The notes under the pieces: model-generated | Told to the model about the DNA's origin: nothing | Database searches by the model: none | What the model saw: only the letters and a program-made list of their open reading frames with translations | NCBI GenBank assembly: GCA_004001285.1 | Contig: AP018697.1 | Location: 992,001-1,056,000, forward strand | From: Arthrobacter sp. MN05-02 | Lineage (GTDB): Bacteria > Actinomycetota > Actinomycetes > Actinomycetales > Micrococcaceae | Length of the DNA: 64,000 nucleotides | Reading direction: 5' to 3' | Part shown: one piece after another, positions 8,853 through 17,659 of the stretch | Numbering within the stretch: the stretch's first letter is position 1 | How the letters are laid out: each line of letters begins with the position of its first letter | Made by a program: the position numbers and the translations under genes

Positions 8853-8877
8853 CGAACGAGTCCGAACTAAAGCGAAC
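8853..8877 (-). promoter_or_regulatory. Operator: three GTTCG direct repeats at 10-bp spacing
   Basis: On the minus strand GTTCG occurs three times at exactly 10-bp intervals (CGAAC at 8853, 8863 and 8873 on the plus strand). Direct repeats with one helical turn spacing are typical DeoR/GlpR-family operators. The array starts just downstream of a TATGAT -10 box (8885-8890, minus strand), so bound repressor would block the deoR-galT-galK transcript. Confidence 0.6.
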
Positions 8878-8884
8878 AAAACCT

Positions 8885-8890
8885 ATCATA
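8885..8890 (-). promoter_or_regulatory. -10 box of deoR-galT-galK
   Basis: TATGAT on the minus strand, about 54 bases before the deoR start, immediately upstream of the direct-repeat operator. No convincing -35 element is seen. Confidence 0.5.
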
Positions 8891-8940
8891 CGCACACATG
8901 CCAGTACCGGGAGCCGACCGGAAGTCGCGACGGCCGGCGG

Positions 8941-8946
8941 TAGCAT
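8941..8946 (+). promoter_or_regulatory. -10 box, leaderless aldose epimerase
   Basis: TAGCAT lies exactly six bases before the ATG at 8953. Transcription would start at or next to the start codon. No Shine-Dalgarno site is present. Confidence 0.55.
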
Positions 8947-8952
8947 CGCAGC

Positions 8953-9864
8953 ATGATGCACTCCCGGCTCGCCAGCGGCACCAACCACATCCTGCGTGCC
9001 GGTTCCTCGACGGTCGTCGTCGCCAGCCTCGCCGCCGCCCTGCGGTCCTACGAGCGCGACGGGGTCGCCCTCACCGAGACCTGGGGCGACGGCGACATCC
9101 CCGCCGGGGGCGGAGGCATTCTCCTGGCCCCCTGGCCCAACCGCATTGCCGGAGGCCGCTGGACCCTCCACGGCACGGAGCAGCAGCTCGACATCACCGA
9201 GCCGTCGAAGGGCAACGCCAGCCACGGGCTCCTGCGGAACACGGGCTACCGGGCCGTCGACGTCGCGCCGTCGCGCGTGGTCCTGGAAGCGGAGGTGTTC
9301 CCCCAGCACGGATACCCGTTCCATCTGGTGCACCGGGCCGGCTACGCGCTCACGGAGGAGCAGCTCACCGTGACCCAGGAGCTCACCAACCTCTCGGCCG
9401 ACGCCGCCCCGTTCGCGCTCGGGGCCCACCCCTACCTAAAGATCTCCGATGTCGCGACGGAGGAGCTCACACTGACGGTGAGGGCGCACGAGATGTTCGA
9501 GACGGACGAGCGGTCCATCCCGACAGGAAAGGTCGCCGTCTCCGGGGACTCCGACCTGCGCGAGGGCCGACGCATCGGGGACCTCGGGATGGATACGGCC
9601 TTCACCGCCCTGGAGCAGGTCAACGGCCGGCACGAGCACGTCCTCTCCGCGCCGGACGGTCGGCGTGTGACGCTGTGGGCCGACGCGTCGTTCGCCTACG
9701 CGCACATCTTCGTGAGCACGGTCTACCCCGGCGTGACCAGGGCCGTCGCGATCGAGCCGATGACGGCGCCGGCCGATGCCTTCAACTCGGGGGAGGGTCT
9801 GCGCTGGCTCGACCCCGGCGCGTCGTTCTCCGCGGAATGGGGCATACTGCCAGGTCTCGGATAG
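8953..9864 (+). CDS. Aldose 1-epimerase family protein
   Basis: 303-aa mutarotase-like protein, cytoplasmic, expected to interconvert alpha and beta anomers of aldoses such as galactose. Conserved pieces: LAPWPNRIAGGRW near residue 60 (substrate-arginine region), ASHGLLRN with the conserved His, GAHPYL with the second His, and a C-terminal segment IAIEPMTAP-like (VAIEPMTAPADAFN) carrying the catalytic glutamate. It is divergent from deoR-galT-galK, which supports a galactose role. It begins with two ATGs; the first is placed at 8953 because a TAGCAT box lies six bases upstream. Confidence 0.87.
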   Translation: MMHSRLASGTNHILRAGSSTVVVASLAAALRSYERDGVALTETWGDGDIPAGGGGILLAPWPNRIAGGRWTLHGTEQQLDITEPSKGNASHGLLRNTGYRAVDVAPSRVVLEAEVFPQHGYPFHLVHRAGYALTEEQLTVTQELTNLSADAAPFALGAHPYLKISDVATEELTLTVRAHEMFETDERSIPTGKVAVSGDSDLREGRRIGDLGMDTAFTALEQVNGRHEHVLSAPDGRRVTLWADASFAYAHIFVSTVYPGVTRAVAIEPMTAPADAFNSGEGLRWLDPGASFSAEWGILPGLG

Positions 9865-9898
9865 GGAGCGCCCGGGCCTTCTATGGAAAGATTGGCCC

Positions 9899-11233
9899 AT
9901 GCAGCGTCTCCCCGGAGCGACACCCCAGCGCGCCATCCAGCGCGCCGTGAGCCGCGGCGCCGCCGCGCTGCCAGACCCGCTGCCACGGCAGCCTGCCGAC
10001 CTCCGGCAGCGCCCGCGACCCGACGACCGCGCCGATGTCCCCTTCGCGCTGCGCGTGGCCGCGGCCTGGTCCTGGCGGCTCGGGCTCGTCGTCGTCATCG
10101 GGGGCGTGCTGATCTACCTGCTCGGCAGGGTCTCCCTCCTCGTCATCCCGCTCATGATCGCAGGGCTCTTCGCCGCGCTCCTCCTGCCGCTGAAGAATGC
10201 GCTCCGACGGCGGCGGGTGCCGAACGGACCGGCCGTGGCGATCACCCTCGTCGGCTTCTTCGGTCTCATCACGGCCGCACTCCTCCTCGTCGGACGGCAG
10301 CTGGCGCTGGGGTTCGGCAGCCTGTGGGGCGAGGCCCGTGCCGGAATTCAGCAGATGCTGGACTGGCTGGCCCAGGGCCCCCTGCAGCTCACGGCATCGC
10401 AGATCGACCGGTACCTGCAGGACCTCGGCGACGCGGCACAGAACAACAGCGCCTCGATCCTCAGCGGCGCACTGTCCTTCGGAACGACGGCGGGCCACGT
10501 CGCCGCGGGCTCGCTGCTCACGGTGTTCGCCCTCATCTTCTTCCTGCTCGACGGCGGGCGTATCTGGCGCTTCGTGGTCGGGCTCGCACCCGTTCGTGCC
10601 CGGGCGGCCGTGGACGGCGCGGGGCGCAGGGGCTGGACGTCCATGGCCGCCTACGTCCGCGTCCAGATGCTCGTCGCCGGCGTCGATGCGGTCGGTATCG
10701 GCGTCGGTGCGGCGATCATCGGTGTCCCGCTGGCCCTGCCTCTCGGCGTCCTCGTGTTCCTCGGGTCCTTCATCCCCATCGTCGGCGCGCTCGCCACAGG
10801 GTCCGTCGCCGTCCTGCTGCTCGCCCTCGTCGCGAACGGCTGGGTCAACGCCCTGGTGATGCTCGCGATCGTCCTCCTGGTCCAGCAGCTCGAGGGGCAC
10901 GTCCTGCAGCCCCTGATCATGGGACCGGCCGTCGCACTGCATCCGCTCGCCGTCGTCCTCGCCGTGGCCGGCGGCACGCTCCTCGCGGGCATCCCCGGCG
11001 CCCTCTTCTCCGTCCCGATCCTCGCGGTCCTCAACACCTCGGTGCGCTACATCGCCCAGCGGGCGTGGGAGTACGATCCGGTCGTCGCCCCGAGTGCCCT
11101 GCCGCACGGCGGAGGGTCCGGCATTAGCAGGCCGGTCACGACGGAGGACACGCTCCCGTCGTCACCGGCCAGCACCCCGGACCCTTCCGCCGCCCAGCCG
11201 GCGACAGCCCTCCAGGAAGAGATCTCCCAGTGA
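9899..11233 (+). CDS. AI-2E family transporter
   Basis: 444-aa membrane protein of the AI-2 exporter/PerM family, with about eight hydrophobic segments. The N-terminal 60 residues are arginine- and proline-rich and cytoplasmic. The C-terminal membrane part has the family pattern LGVLVFLGSFIPIVGALATG and QQLEGHVLQPLIMG. A soluble tail rich in S, P and T follows. Start ATG at 9899 has GGAAAG eight bases upstream. Its stop overlaps the ilvA start as GTGA. Family members export diverse substrates or ions, and no substrate can be assigned here. Confidence 0.85.
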   Translation: MQRLPGATPQRAIQRAVSRGAAALPDPLPRQPADLRQRPRPDDRADVPFALRVAAAWSWRLGLVVVIGGVLIYLLGRVSLLVIPLMIAGLFAALLLPLKNALRRRRVPNGPAVAITLVGFFGLITAALLLVGRQLALGFGSLWGEARAGIQQMLDWLAQGPLQLTASQIDRYLQDLGDAAQNNSASILSGALSFGTTAGHVAAGSLLTVFALIFFLLDGGRIWRFVVGLAPVRARAAVDGAGRRGWTSMAAYVRVQMLVAGVDAVGIGVGAAIIGVPLALPLGVLVFLGSFIPIVGALATGSVAVLLLALVANGWVNALVMLAIVLLVQQLEGHVLQPLIMGPAVALHPLAVVLAVAGGTLLAGIPGALFSVPILAVLNTSVRYIAQRAWEYDPVVAPSALPHGGGSGISRPVTTEDTLPSSPASTPDPSAAQPATALQEEISQ

Positions 11234-12539
11234 CCGAGCAGACCGTAGCAACCACCTCCACCGCGACCACCACCGTGCTGGACTTCCCCGACGGCACCGA
11301 TCTCCCGGTGACCCTCGCCGACGTCGAAGCCGCCCAGCGTACCCTCGAGAGGGCGTCATCGCCCGTACGCCCATCGAGCAGTCACGAGCGCTCGGGCGCA
11401 TCACGGGTTCCACCGTCTCGTTCAAGTGCGAGAACCTCCAGCGGGCGGGGTCCTTCAAGGTTCGCGGCGCGTACAACCGCATGGCGCAACTCACCGAGGC
11501 GGAGCGCGCCCGCGGCGTCGTCGCCGCATCCGCCGGCAACCACGCGCAGGGTGTCGCCGTAGCCGCCGCCCGGCTCGGCATCGCCGCCCGGATCTACATG
11601 CCCCTCGGGGTCGCCCTGCCCAAGCTCGCCGCCACGCGCGGGCACGGCGCCGAAGTCGTGCTGCACGGCCACAACGTCGACGAGGCGCTCACCGAGGCCA
11701 GGAAGTACGCCGACGAGACCGGGGCCGTCTTCGTCCATCCGTTCGACAACGTGGATGTCGTGGCCGGGCAGGGGACGCTCGGCCTGGAGATCCTGGAGCA
11801 GGTGCCCGACGTCGACACCATCCTGATGGGCGTCGGCGGTGGCGGCCTCCTCGCCGGCGTCGCCGTGGCCGTCAAGGCGCGTGCGAAGGAGCTCGGCCGG
11901 GAGATCCGCGTCATCGGCGTGCAGGCCGAGAACGCGGCGGCATACCCGCCGTCCCTGGCCGCCGATGCCCTCGTCCCCCTGACCAAGGTCTCGACGATCG
12001 CGGACGGCATCGCGGTCGGCCGCCCCGGCCAGCTGCCCTTCTCGATCATCCGGGAACTCGTGGACGACGTCGTGACCGTCAGCGAGGACTCCCTCGCGCG
12101 GGCGCTCATCTTCCTCCTGGAGCGTTCGAAGATGGTCGTCGAGCCCGCGGGCGCAGTCGGGGTGGCGGCCCTGCTCGACGGGAAGCTCACCGAGAACGGC
12201 GCACGGCCCGGCAACACCGTCGTCGTGCTCTCGGGCGGCAACATCGATCCGATGCTCATGCTGAAGGTGATCCAGCGCGGACTCGCGGCGGCGGGACGCT
12301 ACCTCGTGGTGCGCATGCTGCTCGACGACCGGCCCGGCTCCCTGGCCACCATCTCGCGGATCATCGCCGAGTCGGACGCCAACGTCACCGGTGTGGACCA
12401 CACCCGGGTGGGCGGATCCATCAGCATGGGCGACGTCGCGATCACCATCAACATGGAGACCAAGGGCGACGAGCACTGCGAACAGGTGCTCAGCAACCTG
12501 CGCGCGGAGGGCTTCCAGCCCGTGGTCATCCAGGGCTGA
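11230..12539 (+). CDS. ilvA: Threonine ammonia-lyase with ACT domain (frameshifted)
   Basis: PLP enzyme that deaminates threonine to 2-oxobutyrate, first step of isoleucine synthesis. The first frame runs from GTG 11230 to about 11350 (ends DVEAAQRTLE). The rest is in another frame: GVIARTPIEQSRALG, then GSFKVRGAYNR with the PLP lysine, the glycine-rich loop GVGGGGLLAGVA, and a C-terminal ACT domain from about 12300 (DDRPGSLATISRIIAES). The break is in GAGAGGG at 11347-11353, best explained by two extra bases or one missing. Corrected length is about 435 aa. Translation is coupled to the upstream permease gene. Confidence 0.88.
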
Positions 12540-12551
12540 GGAGCGACGGCG

Positions 12552-13154
12552 ATGACACTGCTCGCTCGTCGGGCGCAGGCGGGACTGGTCACCGTGGCCG
12601 GCCTCGTCGCCGTGATGTGGGCGGCGCTCCTCCTGGACACGGTCCTCGCGAACGGCCTGGTACGCACCCTCGGGATCGTGCCGCGGCGCCTGGAGGGTCT
12701 CGACGGCGTGGTGTTCGCCCCACTGCTGCACTCCGGCGCGGGACATCTGGCAGGCAACACCCTTCCGCTGCTCGTCCTCGGGTTCCTGGCCTTCCTCGAG
12801 GGCGCACGCCGCTTCCTCGTGGCGATCGGCGTCAGCTGGGTGGCCTCGGGCCTCGGTACGTGGATCTTCGGCGGAGGACTGACCATCGGAGCGTCGGGCG
12901 TCGTCTTCGGCCTCTTCACCTACCTCGTCACGCGCGGGTTCTACAACCGGGACTGGAAGCAGATCCTCCTCGCCGTCGTCCTGTTCGCCGCCTACGGATC
13001 CATCCTGTGGGGGATCGTGCCGGTCGTGGGCACGAACATCTCGTGGCAGGCGCACCTCTTCGGCGCGCTCGGCGGCGTACTGGCCGCGTTCCTGCTCAGA
13101 CGGGAGCGGTCCGTCCCCGGAGGGACGGACCGCTCCCGGTCCGAGCTGGGCTAG
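12552..13154 (+). CDS. Rhomboid family intramembrane serine protease
   Basis: 200-aa membrane protein with six hydrophobic helices. The catalytic serine motif GASGVVFG is near residue 117, and the catalytic histidine is in QAHLFGALGG near residue 160. The helix-2 region LLHSGAGHLAGN carries the usual histidine and asparagine. Cleaves membrane proteins; substrate unknown. It follows ilvA by 12 bp and may share its transcript. Its last codons form half of the terminator hairpin at 13101-13138. Confidence 0.87.
   Translation: MTLLARRAQAGLVTVAGLVAVMWAALLLDTVLANGLVRTLGIVPRRLEGLDGVVFAPLLHSGAGHLAGNTLPLLVLGFLAFLEGARRFLVAIGVSWVASGLGTWIFGGGLTIGASGVVFGLFTYLVTRGFYNRDWKQILLAVVLFAAYGSILWGIVPVVGTNISWQAHLFGALGGVLAAFLLRRERSVPGGTDRSRSELG
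13101..13138. terminator. Bidirectional terminator inside the rhomboid 3' end
   Basis: Perfect 17-bp inverted repeat (13101-13117 and 13122-13138, loop of four) between the convergent rhomboid and greA genes. It lies within the rhomboid coding sequence, encoding the charged tail. Confidence 0.8.
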
Positions 13155-13160
13155 CCGGCG

Positions 13161-13652
13161 TCAGCCGACGTACGGGGTCGCCGAGATGATCTCGACCGTG
13201 ATCTGCTTGCCGTTGGGCGCGGTGTAGGTGACGGTGTCGCCGGCCTTCGTGCCCTGGATCGCGGCGCCCAGCGGGGACTTCTCGCTGTAGACGTCGATAT
13301 CGGTGTCGCCGGCCACCTCGCGGCTGCCGAGGAGGAAGTTCTCGACGTCGCCCGCGATCTTCGCGGACACCATCATGCCGGGCTCGACGACGCCGTCGTC
13401 GGCGGGTGCCTCGCCCACGTGGGCGTTGTTCAGCAGGTGGGTGAGCTGCCGGATGCGTGCCTCGGCCTTGCCCTGCTCCTCCTTGGCGGCGTGGTAGCCA
13501 CCGTTCTCCTTGAGGTCGCCCTCGGAGCGGGCCTGCTCGATACGGGCCACGATCTCGGTGCGGCCCGGACCGGACAGGTGCTCCAGCTCGCTCTTGAGTC
13601 GGTTGTAGGACTCCTGCGTGAGCCAGGCGACGGGTGCGCTGTGAGTGGACAC
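13161..13652 (-). CDS. greA: Transcription elongation factor GreA
   Basis: 163-aa GreA; binds RNA polymerase in the secondary channel and stimulates cleavage of backtracked RNA. N-terminal coiled coil with the acidic tip motif EGDLKENGGYHAAKEEQ around residues 44-60, then the C-terminal FKBP-like domain with SPLGAAIQGTKAGDTV. Start ATG at 13652 with AAGGAG seven bases upstream. Neighbouring DUF4307 and mca genes are in the same relative order as in other actinobacteria. Confidence 0.95.
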   Translation of the reverse strand: MSTHSAPVAWLTQESYNRLKSELEHLSGPGRTEIVARIEQARSEGDLKENGGYHAAKEEQGKAEARIRQLTHLLNNAHVGEAPADDGVVEPGMMVSAKIAGDVENFLLGSREVAGDTDIDVYSEKSPLGAAIQGTKAGDTVTYTAPNGKQITVEIISATPYVG

Positions 13653-13857
13653 GGGATATCTCCTTCGGTACGGCCTCCACCGGTCGGGGCGGGGCTTGTG
13701 GTCGCTTCACCGGGGAAGGGCAGGGCCGTCACCACCGGCAAGCAAACACCCCGCCTCCTGGGACCGGAAGGCCGGTGCACCGGTGAAGCGGGGCGATACG
13801 TATCCCTCCAGTCTAGAGGCGGGCGGGCCATAACCCAAGAAGATCGGCGGTCCGGGC

Positions 13858-14292
13858 TCAGTCCCCGACGATCCAGCAGGCGTTGACGCCACCGGAGACG
13901 GCCGGCGAATCGGTGCGGACATCGACGCGATGCGCGGTGGTGCCGCCGTCGTTCACGCCCTCCTCGGCGCTGTTCGGACCGATGGTGACCACCTTCCAGC
14001 CGACCACCGCGTAGTTCTCGCTCAGGACCTGGACGGCGCACTGCGCCGTGTCCGAGCGGTCCTTCGTCACTTCGAAGTCGACGCCGGCCCGGCCCTCCGA
14101 GGACAGGGAGAACCCGACATCCTTCGAGGAGACGGCGGGGCTCCCGGTGGTCAGGGCGACGGCGGCGACCGCGGCCACGGCCGCGAGGACCGCCGCGACG
14201 ACCAGCATCCGCACGCGGCCCATCGGCTTCTTCGGCATGGGGGTGCCGTAGCGATTGGCTACTCTTGGTGTTGGCGTATAGGCGGAGCTCAC
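13858..14292 (-). CDS. DUF4307 membrane-anchored protein
   Basis: 144-aa protein of the actinobacterial DUF4307 family. Short cytoplasmic head with the conserved RVANRYG motif, one transmembrane helix at about residues 30-50 (MLVVAAVLAAVAAVAAVAL), then an outward domain with a conserved cysteine pair (AQCAVQVLSE and NACWIVGD). Function unknown; it is typically found between greA and mca. The start is a GTG at 14292 with a TAAAAT box exactly six bases upstream, suggesting a leaderless transcript. The spacer 13653-13857 towards greA holds a GC-rich imperfect hairpin but no gene. Confidence 0.85.
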   Translation of the reverse strand: MSSAYTPTPRVANRYGTPMPKKPMGRVRMLVVAAVLAAVAAVAAVALTTGSPAVSSKDVGFSLSSEGRAGVDFEVTKDRSDTAQCAVQVLSENYAVVGWKVVTIGPNSAEEGVNDGGTTAHRVDVRTDSPAVSGGVNACWIVGD

Positions 14293-14298
14293 GCTCCC

Positions 14299-14304
14299 AT
14301 TTTA
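14299..14304 (-). promoter_or_regulatory. -10 box, leaderless DUF4307 gene
   Basis: TAAAAT on the minus strand, six bases before the GTG start at 14292. Confidence 0.6.
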
Positions 14305-14360
14305 CCGTCCCCACGGCGGCCCTTCCGGCCGTCCCTCTCCCATCGAGCCAGGAGCACGTG

Positions 14361-15284
14361 TTGCCGAGCCAGGACCATCCCCTCGTGTCCCGAAAGGGCT
14401 TCCGTCTCCTCGCGGTCCATGCCCACCCCGACGACGAGTCGAGCAAGGGTGCGGCCATGATGGCCCGCTACGTCGCGGCAGGAGCAGAGGTGCTCGTCGC
14501 GACCTGCACGGGAGGCGAGCGCGGCGACATCCTCAACGCGGCGATGGCCGACGACCCCCATGGCAAGCGCGACCTCCCGGGCCTGCGCCGGATCGAGATG
14601 GCGCGGGCCGTCGCCGAGCTCGGCGTGCAGCAGCGGTGGCTCGGCTTCACCGACTCCGGGCTGCCCGAGGGCGATCCACTGCCCGACCTGCCCTTCGGCT
14701 GCTTTGCGCTCCAGCCCCTCGGATCCGCAGCGGCTCCGCTGGTGAAGCTCGTGCGCGAGTTCCGCCCGCACGTGATCGTCAGCTACGACGAGAACGGCGG
14801 CTACCCGCACCCCGACCACATCATGGCGCACCGCGTGGCCGTCGAGGCGTTCGACGCCGCGGGTGATCCGGAGCGGTATCCCGGGACGGGCGAGGCATGG
14901 GCGCCGGCCAAGCTCTACTACGACCGCGCCTTCAACCCCGAGCGCTTCCGCGCGCTGCACTTCGCGCTCGAGGAGGCGGGCCTGCAGTCGCCGTACGCCG
15001 AGCGGCTCGCGCAGTGGCTGGAGGCGGACGCCGAAGGCCACCAGCCGCCCGTACCCGTGCACCCGACCACCACGCAGATCGACTGCGGTGACTTCTTCGG
15101 GCACCGGGAGCGGGCGCTCCTCGCGCACCGGACACAGGTGGACCCGGAGGGCTTCTTCTTCGCCGTGTCGGTCGAACTGCAGCAGAAGGTGTGGCCGTGG
15201 GAGGACTACTCCCTGATCACGGCGCGGGTCGAATCGACCCTGCCCGAGGACGATCTCTTCGCCGGCATCCCGCCCGAGTCCTAG
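14361..15284 (+). CDS. mca: Mycothiol S-conjugate amidase
   Basis: Cleaves mycothiol-xenobiotic conjugates, releasing a mercapturic acid for export and recycling GlcN-Ins; a cytoplasmic detoxification enzyme. 307 aa, LmbE/PIG-L zinc deacetylase fold. Zinc ligands are visible in VHAHPDDESSKGA near residue 18 and in YPHPDHIMAHR near residue 145. Start chosen as TTG at 14361, six bases after AGGAG; a GTG one codon earlier is too close to that site. Presence of mca shows that the organism makes mycothiol. mshB is the paralogue to exclude; the C-terminal QQKVWPWEDY and the DUF4307 neighbourhood fit mca. Confidence 0.93.
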   Translation: MPSQDHPLVSRKGFRLLAVHAHPDDESSKGAAMMARYVAAGAEVLVATCTGGERGDILNAAMADDPHGKRDLPGLRRIEMARAVAELGVQQRWLGFTDSGLPEGDPLPDLPFGCFALQPLGSAAAPLVKLVREFRPHVIVSYDENGGYPHPDHIMAHRVAVEAFDAAGDPERYPGTGEAWAPAKLYYDRAFNPERFRALHFALEEAGLQSPYAERLAQWLEADAEGHQPPVPVHPTTTQIDCGDFFGHRERALLAHRTQVDPEGFFFAVSVELQQKVWPWEDYSLITARVESTLPEDDLFAGIPPES

Positions 15285-15366
15285 GTCCGCGGGCGACTTC
15301 TATCCCGCGTAGAATTGCTGGCGGCGGGCTGTCCGGCCCGCCGCGAGCTCCGAAAGTGGTGGATGC

Positions 15367-15690
15367 GTGTTCCTCTCCCTCAGCCTGGCTGCAGCGACGA
15401 CGCCGTCGGGCGACCCGACGCTGAAACCGGGCCTGGATCCGTCCTCGGTGACGCCCGGGACGCTGGGTTTCCTGGCGACGCTGTTCGTCGTCGTCCTCGT
15501 GATCCTCCTGATCCGGGACATGGTCAAGCGCATCCGGCGCGTCCGCTACACCGCCGAGGTGGAGCAGGCGCGTGCGGCGCGCGGGATGGACGACGGTGCG
15601 GGGGAGTCCGACGGGGAGGGTCGGTTCCGCGGCCCGGACGACATCGACCGCCCGAGGCCGGGCGGGAAGCACGGCCCGGACAACCGCTGA
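15367..15690 (+). CDS. Small single-pass membrane protein downstream of mca
   Basis: 107-aa hypothetical protein. A short outward N-terminus rich in T, P and S, one transmembrane helix at about residues 33-52 (FLATLFVVVLVILLIRDMV), then a basic and acidic cytoplasmic tail ending KHGPDNR. Equivalent small membrane proteins follow mca in related genomes, for example in the slot of Rv1083. GTG start at 15367; the ribosome site is poor, and an out-of-frame ATG lies just before it. Function unknown. Confidence 0.75.
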   Translation: MFLSLSLAAATTPSGDPTLKPGLDPSSVTPGTLGFLATLFVVVLVILLIRDMVKRIRRVRYTAEVEQARAARGMDDGAGESDGEGRFRGPDDIDRPRPGGKHGPDNR

Positions 15691-15721
15691 CGGGCCCGGC
15701 AGGGCTGCGCAGGGGTGCCGG

Positions 15722-16474
15722 TCAGCCCCGGATCGGGTCCACTACGGCGAGCATGATCGCGACGAAGTGGGCTGCGAAGGCCGCCACCGTGAACGCATGG
15801 AAGAGCTCGTGGAAGCCGAACAGGCGCACCGAGAAGTTGGGGCGCCTGATCCCGTAGAACACCGCCCCGGCGATGTACAGGACGCCGCCGACGCAGATCA
15901 GGGCGGCCGCGGGGACGTTCGCGGCGAAGAAGTCGGGCATGTAGAACACGGAGGCCAGGCCCAGGGCCACATAGACCGGCACGTAGAGCCAGCGCGGTGC
16001 GTGGACCCACAGGTTGCGGAAGAGGACGCCGGCGATCGCGCCGCCCCAGATGATCCACAGCAGCGTCCCGGCCTTGCCGCGCTCGAGCAGCGCCCAGGCC
16101 AGCGGGGTGTAGGAGCCGGCGATCACGAGCATGATGTTCGTGTGATCGAGCCGCTTCAGCACCACCTTGACGCCGGGACTCCAGTTGCCGCGGTGGTACA
16201 CCGCGCTCACGCCGAAGAGCAGCACCCCGGTCAGCGCGTAGACGGCGGAGGCGGCCCGGAGTCCCGGAGTGGGGGCCAGTGCCACGAGGACGATCCCGGC
16301 CGCGACGGCCAGGGGGGTGGCGACGGCATGGATCCAGCCCCGCCAGAGCGGCTTGGTAGCGATCGCGTCCGCGAGTGGCCCGGCAACCGCGTTCACCGCG
16401 TCCCCGAGGGCCGTATCGGGGCTGCCGGCGGGATCCGACGGGCCCGGGACGGGGGCTGGACGGCGCGGGGTCAT
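15722..16474 (-). CDS. Hemolysin III / PAQR family membrane protein
   Basis: 250-aa protein of the hemolysin III (TrhA, PAQR) family with seven transmembrane helices. Conserved metal-site residues appear in FGVSAVYHRGNW near residue 93 (Ser and His), in LDHTNIMLVIAGSYTP (Asp) and in the C-terminal FHELFHAFTVAAFAAHF (His pair). Bacterial members affect membrane energetics; a real haemolytic role is doubtful. ATG at 16474 with a TAGAAT box seven bases upstream. The position between the mca-linked membrane protein and a Z-prenyl synthase matches Rv1085c. Confidence 0.88.
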   Translation of the reverse strand: MTPRRPAPVPGPSDPAGSPDTALGDAVNAVAGPLADAIATKPLWRGWIHAVATPLAVAAGIVLVALAPTPGLRAASAVYALTGVLLFGVSAVYHRGNWSPGVKVVLKRLDHTNIMLVIAGSYTPLAWALLERGKAGTLLWIIWGGAIAGVLFRNLWVHAPRWLYVPVYVALGLASVFYMPDFFAANVPAAALICVGGVLYIAGAVFYGIRRPNFSVRLFGFHELFHAFTVAAFAAHFVAIMLAVVDPIRG

Positions 16475-16481
16475 GCCTCGG

Positions 16482-16487
16482 ATTCTA
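16482..16487 (-). promoter_or_regulatory. -10 box of the hemolysin III gene
   Basis: TAGAAT on the minus strand, seven bases before the ATG at 16474; leaderless or nearly so. Confidence 0.5.
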
Positions 16488-16656
16488 ATCGATCCGGGAC
16501 CATGTTACCCACGGGTAACCTCTGGTCCACGGGTGCCGCAGGTCCCTGTTCAGCCTGTTGTCAGGCAACTGCCGGTACGGTAGGAGGGGGCACAGGGAGC
16601 CCGCATCGAGAATCTCCTCCGGCCGGGCCGGAGCCGACCAGGGGAGGCAGCCGGGC

Positions 16657-17424
16657 GTGACGTGGAAGTTCCCCGAGGTCGGCTACAGCTTCTACGAGCG
16701 CAGGCTGCAGCGACACCTCGCGCCCGAGCGTATCCCGCACCATATCGGCGTCATGGTGGACGGCAACCGTCGGTGGGCGAAACTGGCGGGTGCGCCGACG
16801 AGCCACGGGCACCAGGCCGGCGCGGACAAGATCCACGAGTTCCTGGGCTGGTGCGAGGAACTCGGCGTCGACGTCGTGACGCTGTACATGCTCTCGACGG
16901 ACAACATGGGCAGGCCCCAGGAGGAGATCGACCAGCTCCTCGACATCATCGCGAACACCCTGGACCGGCTCGGCGAGAGCAACCGGGTGCGGGTGCAGCC
17001 CGTGGGCGCCCTCGACCTCCTGCCCGACGACCTCGCGGAGAAGCTCGTGGGCCTCGCGGCATCGACGGAGAAGATCGACGGCCTCCACGTCAACGTCGCC
17101 GTGGGATACGGGGGGCGGCGGGAGATCGTCGACGCGGTGAAGGAACTGATGCGCGACGCCGCGGCGAAGGGCATGTCCCTCGAGACCCTCGCCGAGGAAC
17201 TGACGGACCAGCACATCTCGTCCTTCCTCTACACACGCGGCCAGCAGGATCCGGACCTGGTGATCCGGACCTCCGGCGAGCAGCGGCTCTCCGGGTTCCT
17301 GATGTGGCAGAGCGCCTACAGCGAGTTCTACTTCTGCGAGGCGCTGTGGCCCGATTTCAGGCGCGTCGACTTCCTGCGGGCGCTGCGGGACTTCGGCCGC
17401 CGCCAGCGCAGGTTCGGGTCCTGA
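16657..17424 (+). CDS. Cis-prenyltransferase (short-chain Z-isoprenyl diphosphate synthase type)
   Basis: 255-aa UPP-synthase family enzyme that condenses isopentenyl diphosphate in cis. Substrate-binding motif [10 protein letters not shown] near residue 31, and the C-terminal signature [20 protein letters not shown]. In mycobacteria the gene at this locus (Rv1086, beside hemolysin III) makes Z,E-farnesyl diphosphate, the precursor for the decaprenyl carrier. By synteny this one is more likely that enzyme than the long-chain UppS, but the sequence alone does not decide. GTG start at 16657 with GGGAGG nine bases upstream. Confidence 0.87.
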   Translation: MTWKFPEVGYSFYERRLQRHLAPERIPHHIGVMVDGNRRWAKLAGAPTSHGHQAGADKIHEFLGWCEELGVDVVTLYMLSTDNMGRPQEEIDQLLDIIANTLDRLGESNRVRVQPVGALDLLPDDLAEKLVGLAASTEKIDGLHVNVAVGYGGRREIVDAVKELMRDAAAKGMSLETLAEELTDQHISSFLYTRGQQDPDLVIRTSGEQRLSGFLMWQSAYSEFYFCEALWPDFRRVDFLRALRDFGRRQRRFGS

Positions 17425-17486
17425 GAGTTCATCGGACCGTAATGATCGACATGCCGAAGGGACCTGCGCCGCGTCTCCGGACGGCG

Positions 17487-17659
17487 TAGGGTCTAGCCAT
17501 CGAGGGGCGTCCAGATCCCCCGATGGAAGGCCGCTGATGACGCCGACGGTGCTGACAGGCATCTCGTACGAGTCGGGGAGGCCACGACCGGCCTCCGGGC
17601 CGGATCGTCCACCCCACCCCTACGAAGTCGGGGTGTGCCCACCCCGGAGCGGAGTTCAC
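17487..17659 (+). promoter_or_regulatory. phoH promoter and structured leader
   Basis: A TAGGGT -10 box (17487-17492) would start RNA near 17499. The leader then folds as three hairpins: about 17499-17526 (CATCG...CGATG extended by GGGG/CCCC), 17577-17596 (GGAGGCC and GGCCTCC, loop of six) and about 17621-17641 (CACCCC and GGGGTG, loop of nine), the last shortly before the GGAG site of phoH. An ATG at 17537, in frame with phoH and preceded by GGAAGG, lies inside it. Confidence 0.4.

Noticed and set aside
9881-11107. A 408-codon minus-strand open frame opposite the AI-2E transporter gene
   Set aside because: D/E/R/G-rich artefact of the complementary strand; the plus strand encodes clear membrane helices and family motifs.
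17537-17659. A separate phoAT-like antitoxin gene before phoH
   Set aside because: The only frame with a good start is continuous with phoH and has weaker codon bias; no independent stop-delimited gene exists.
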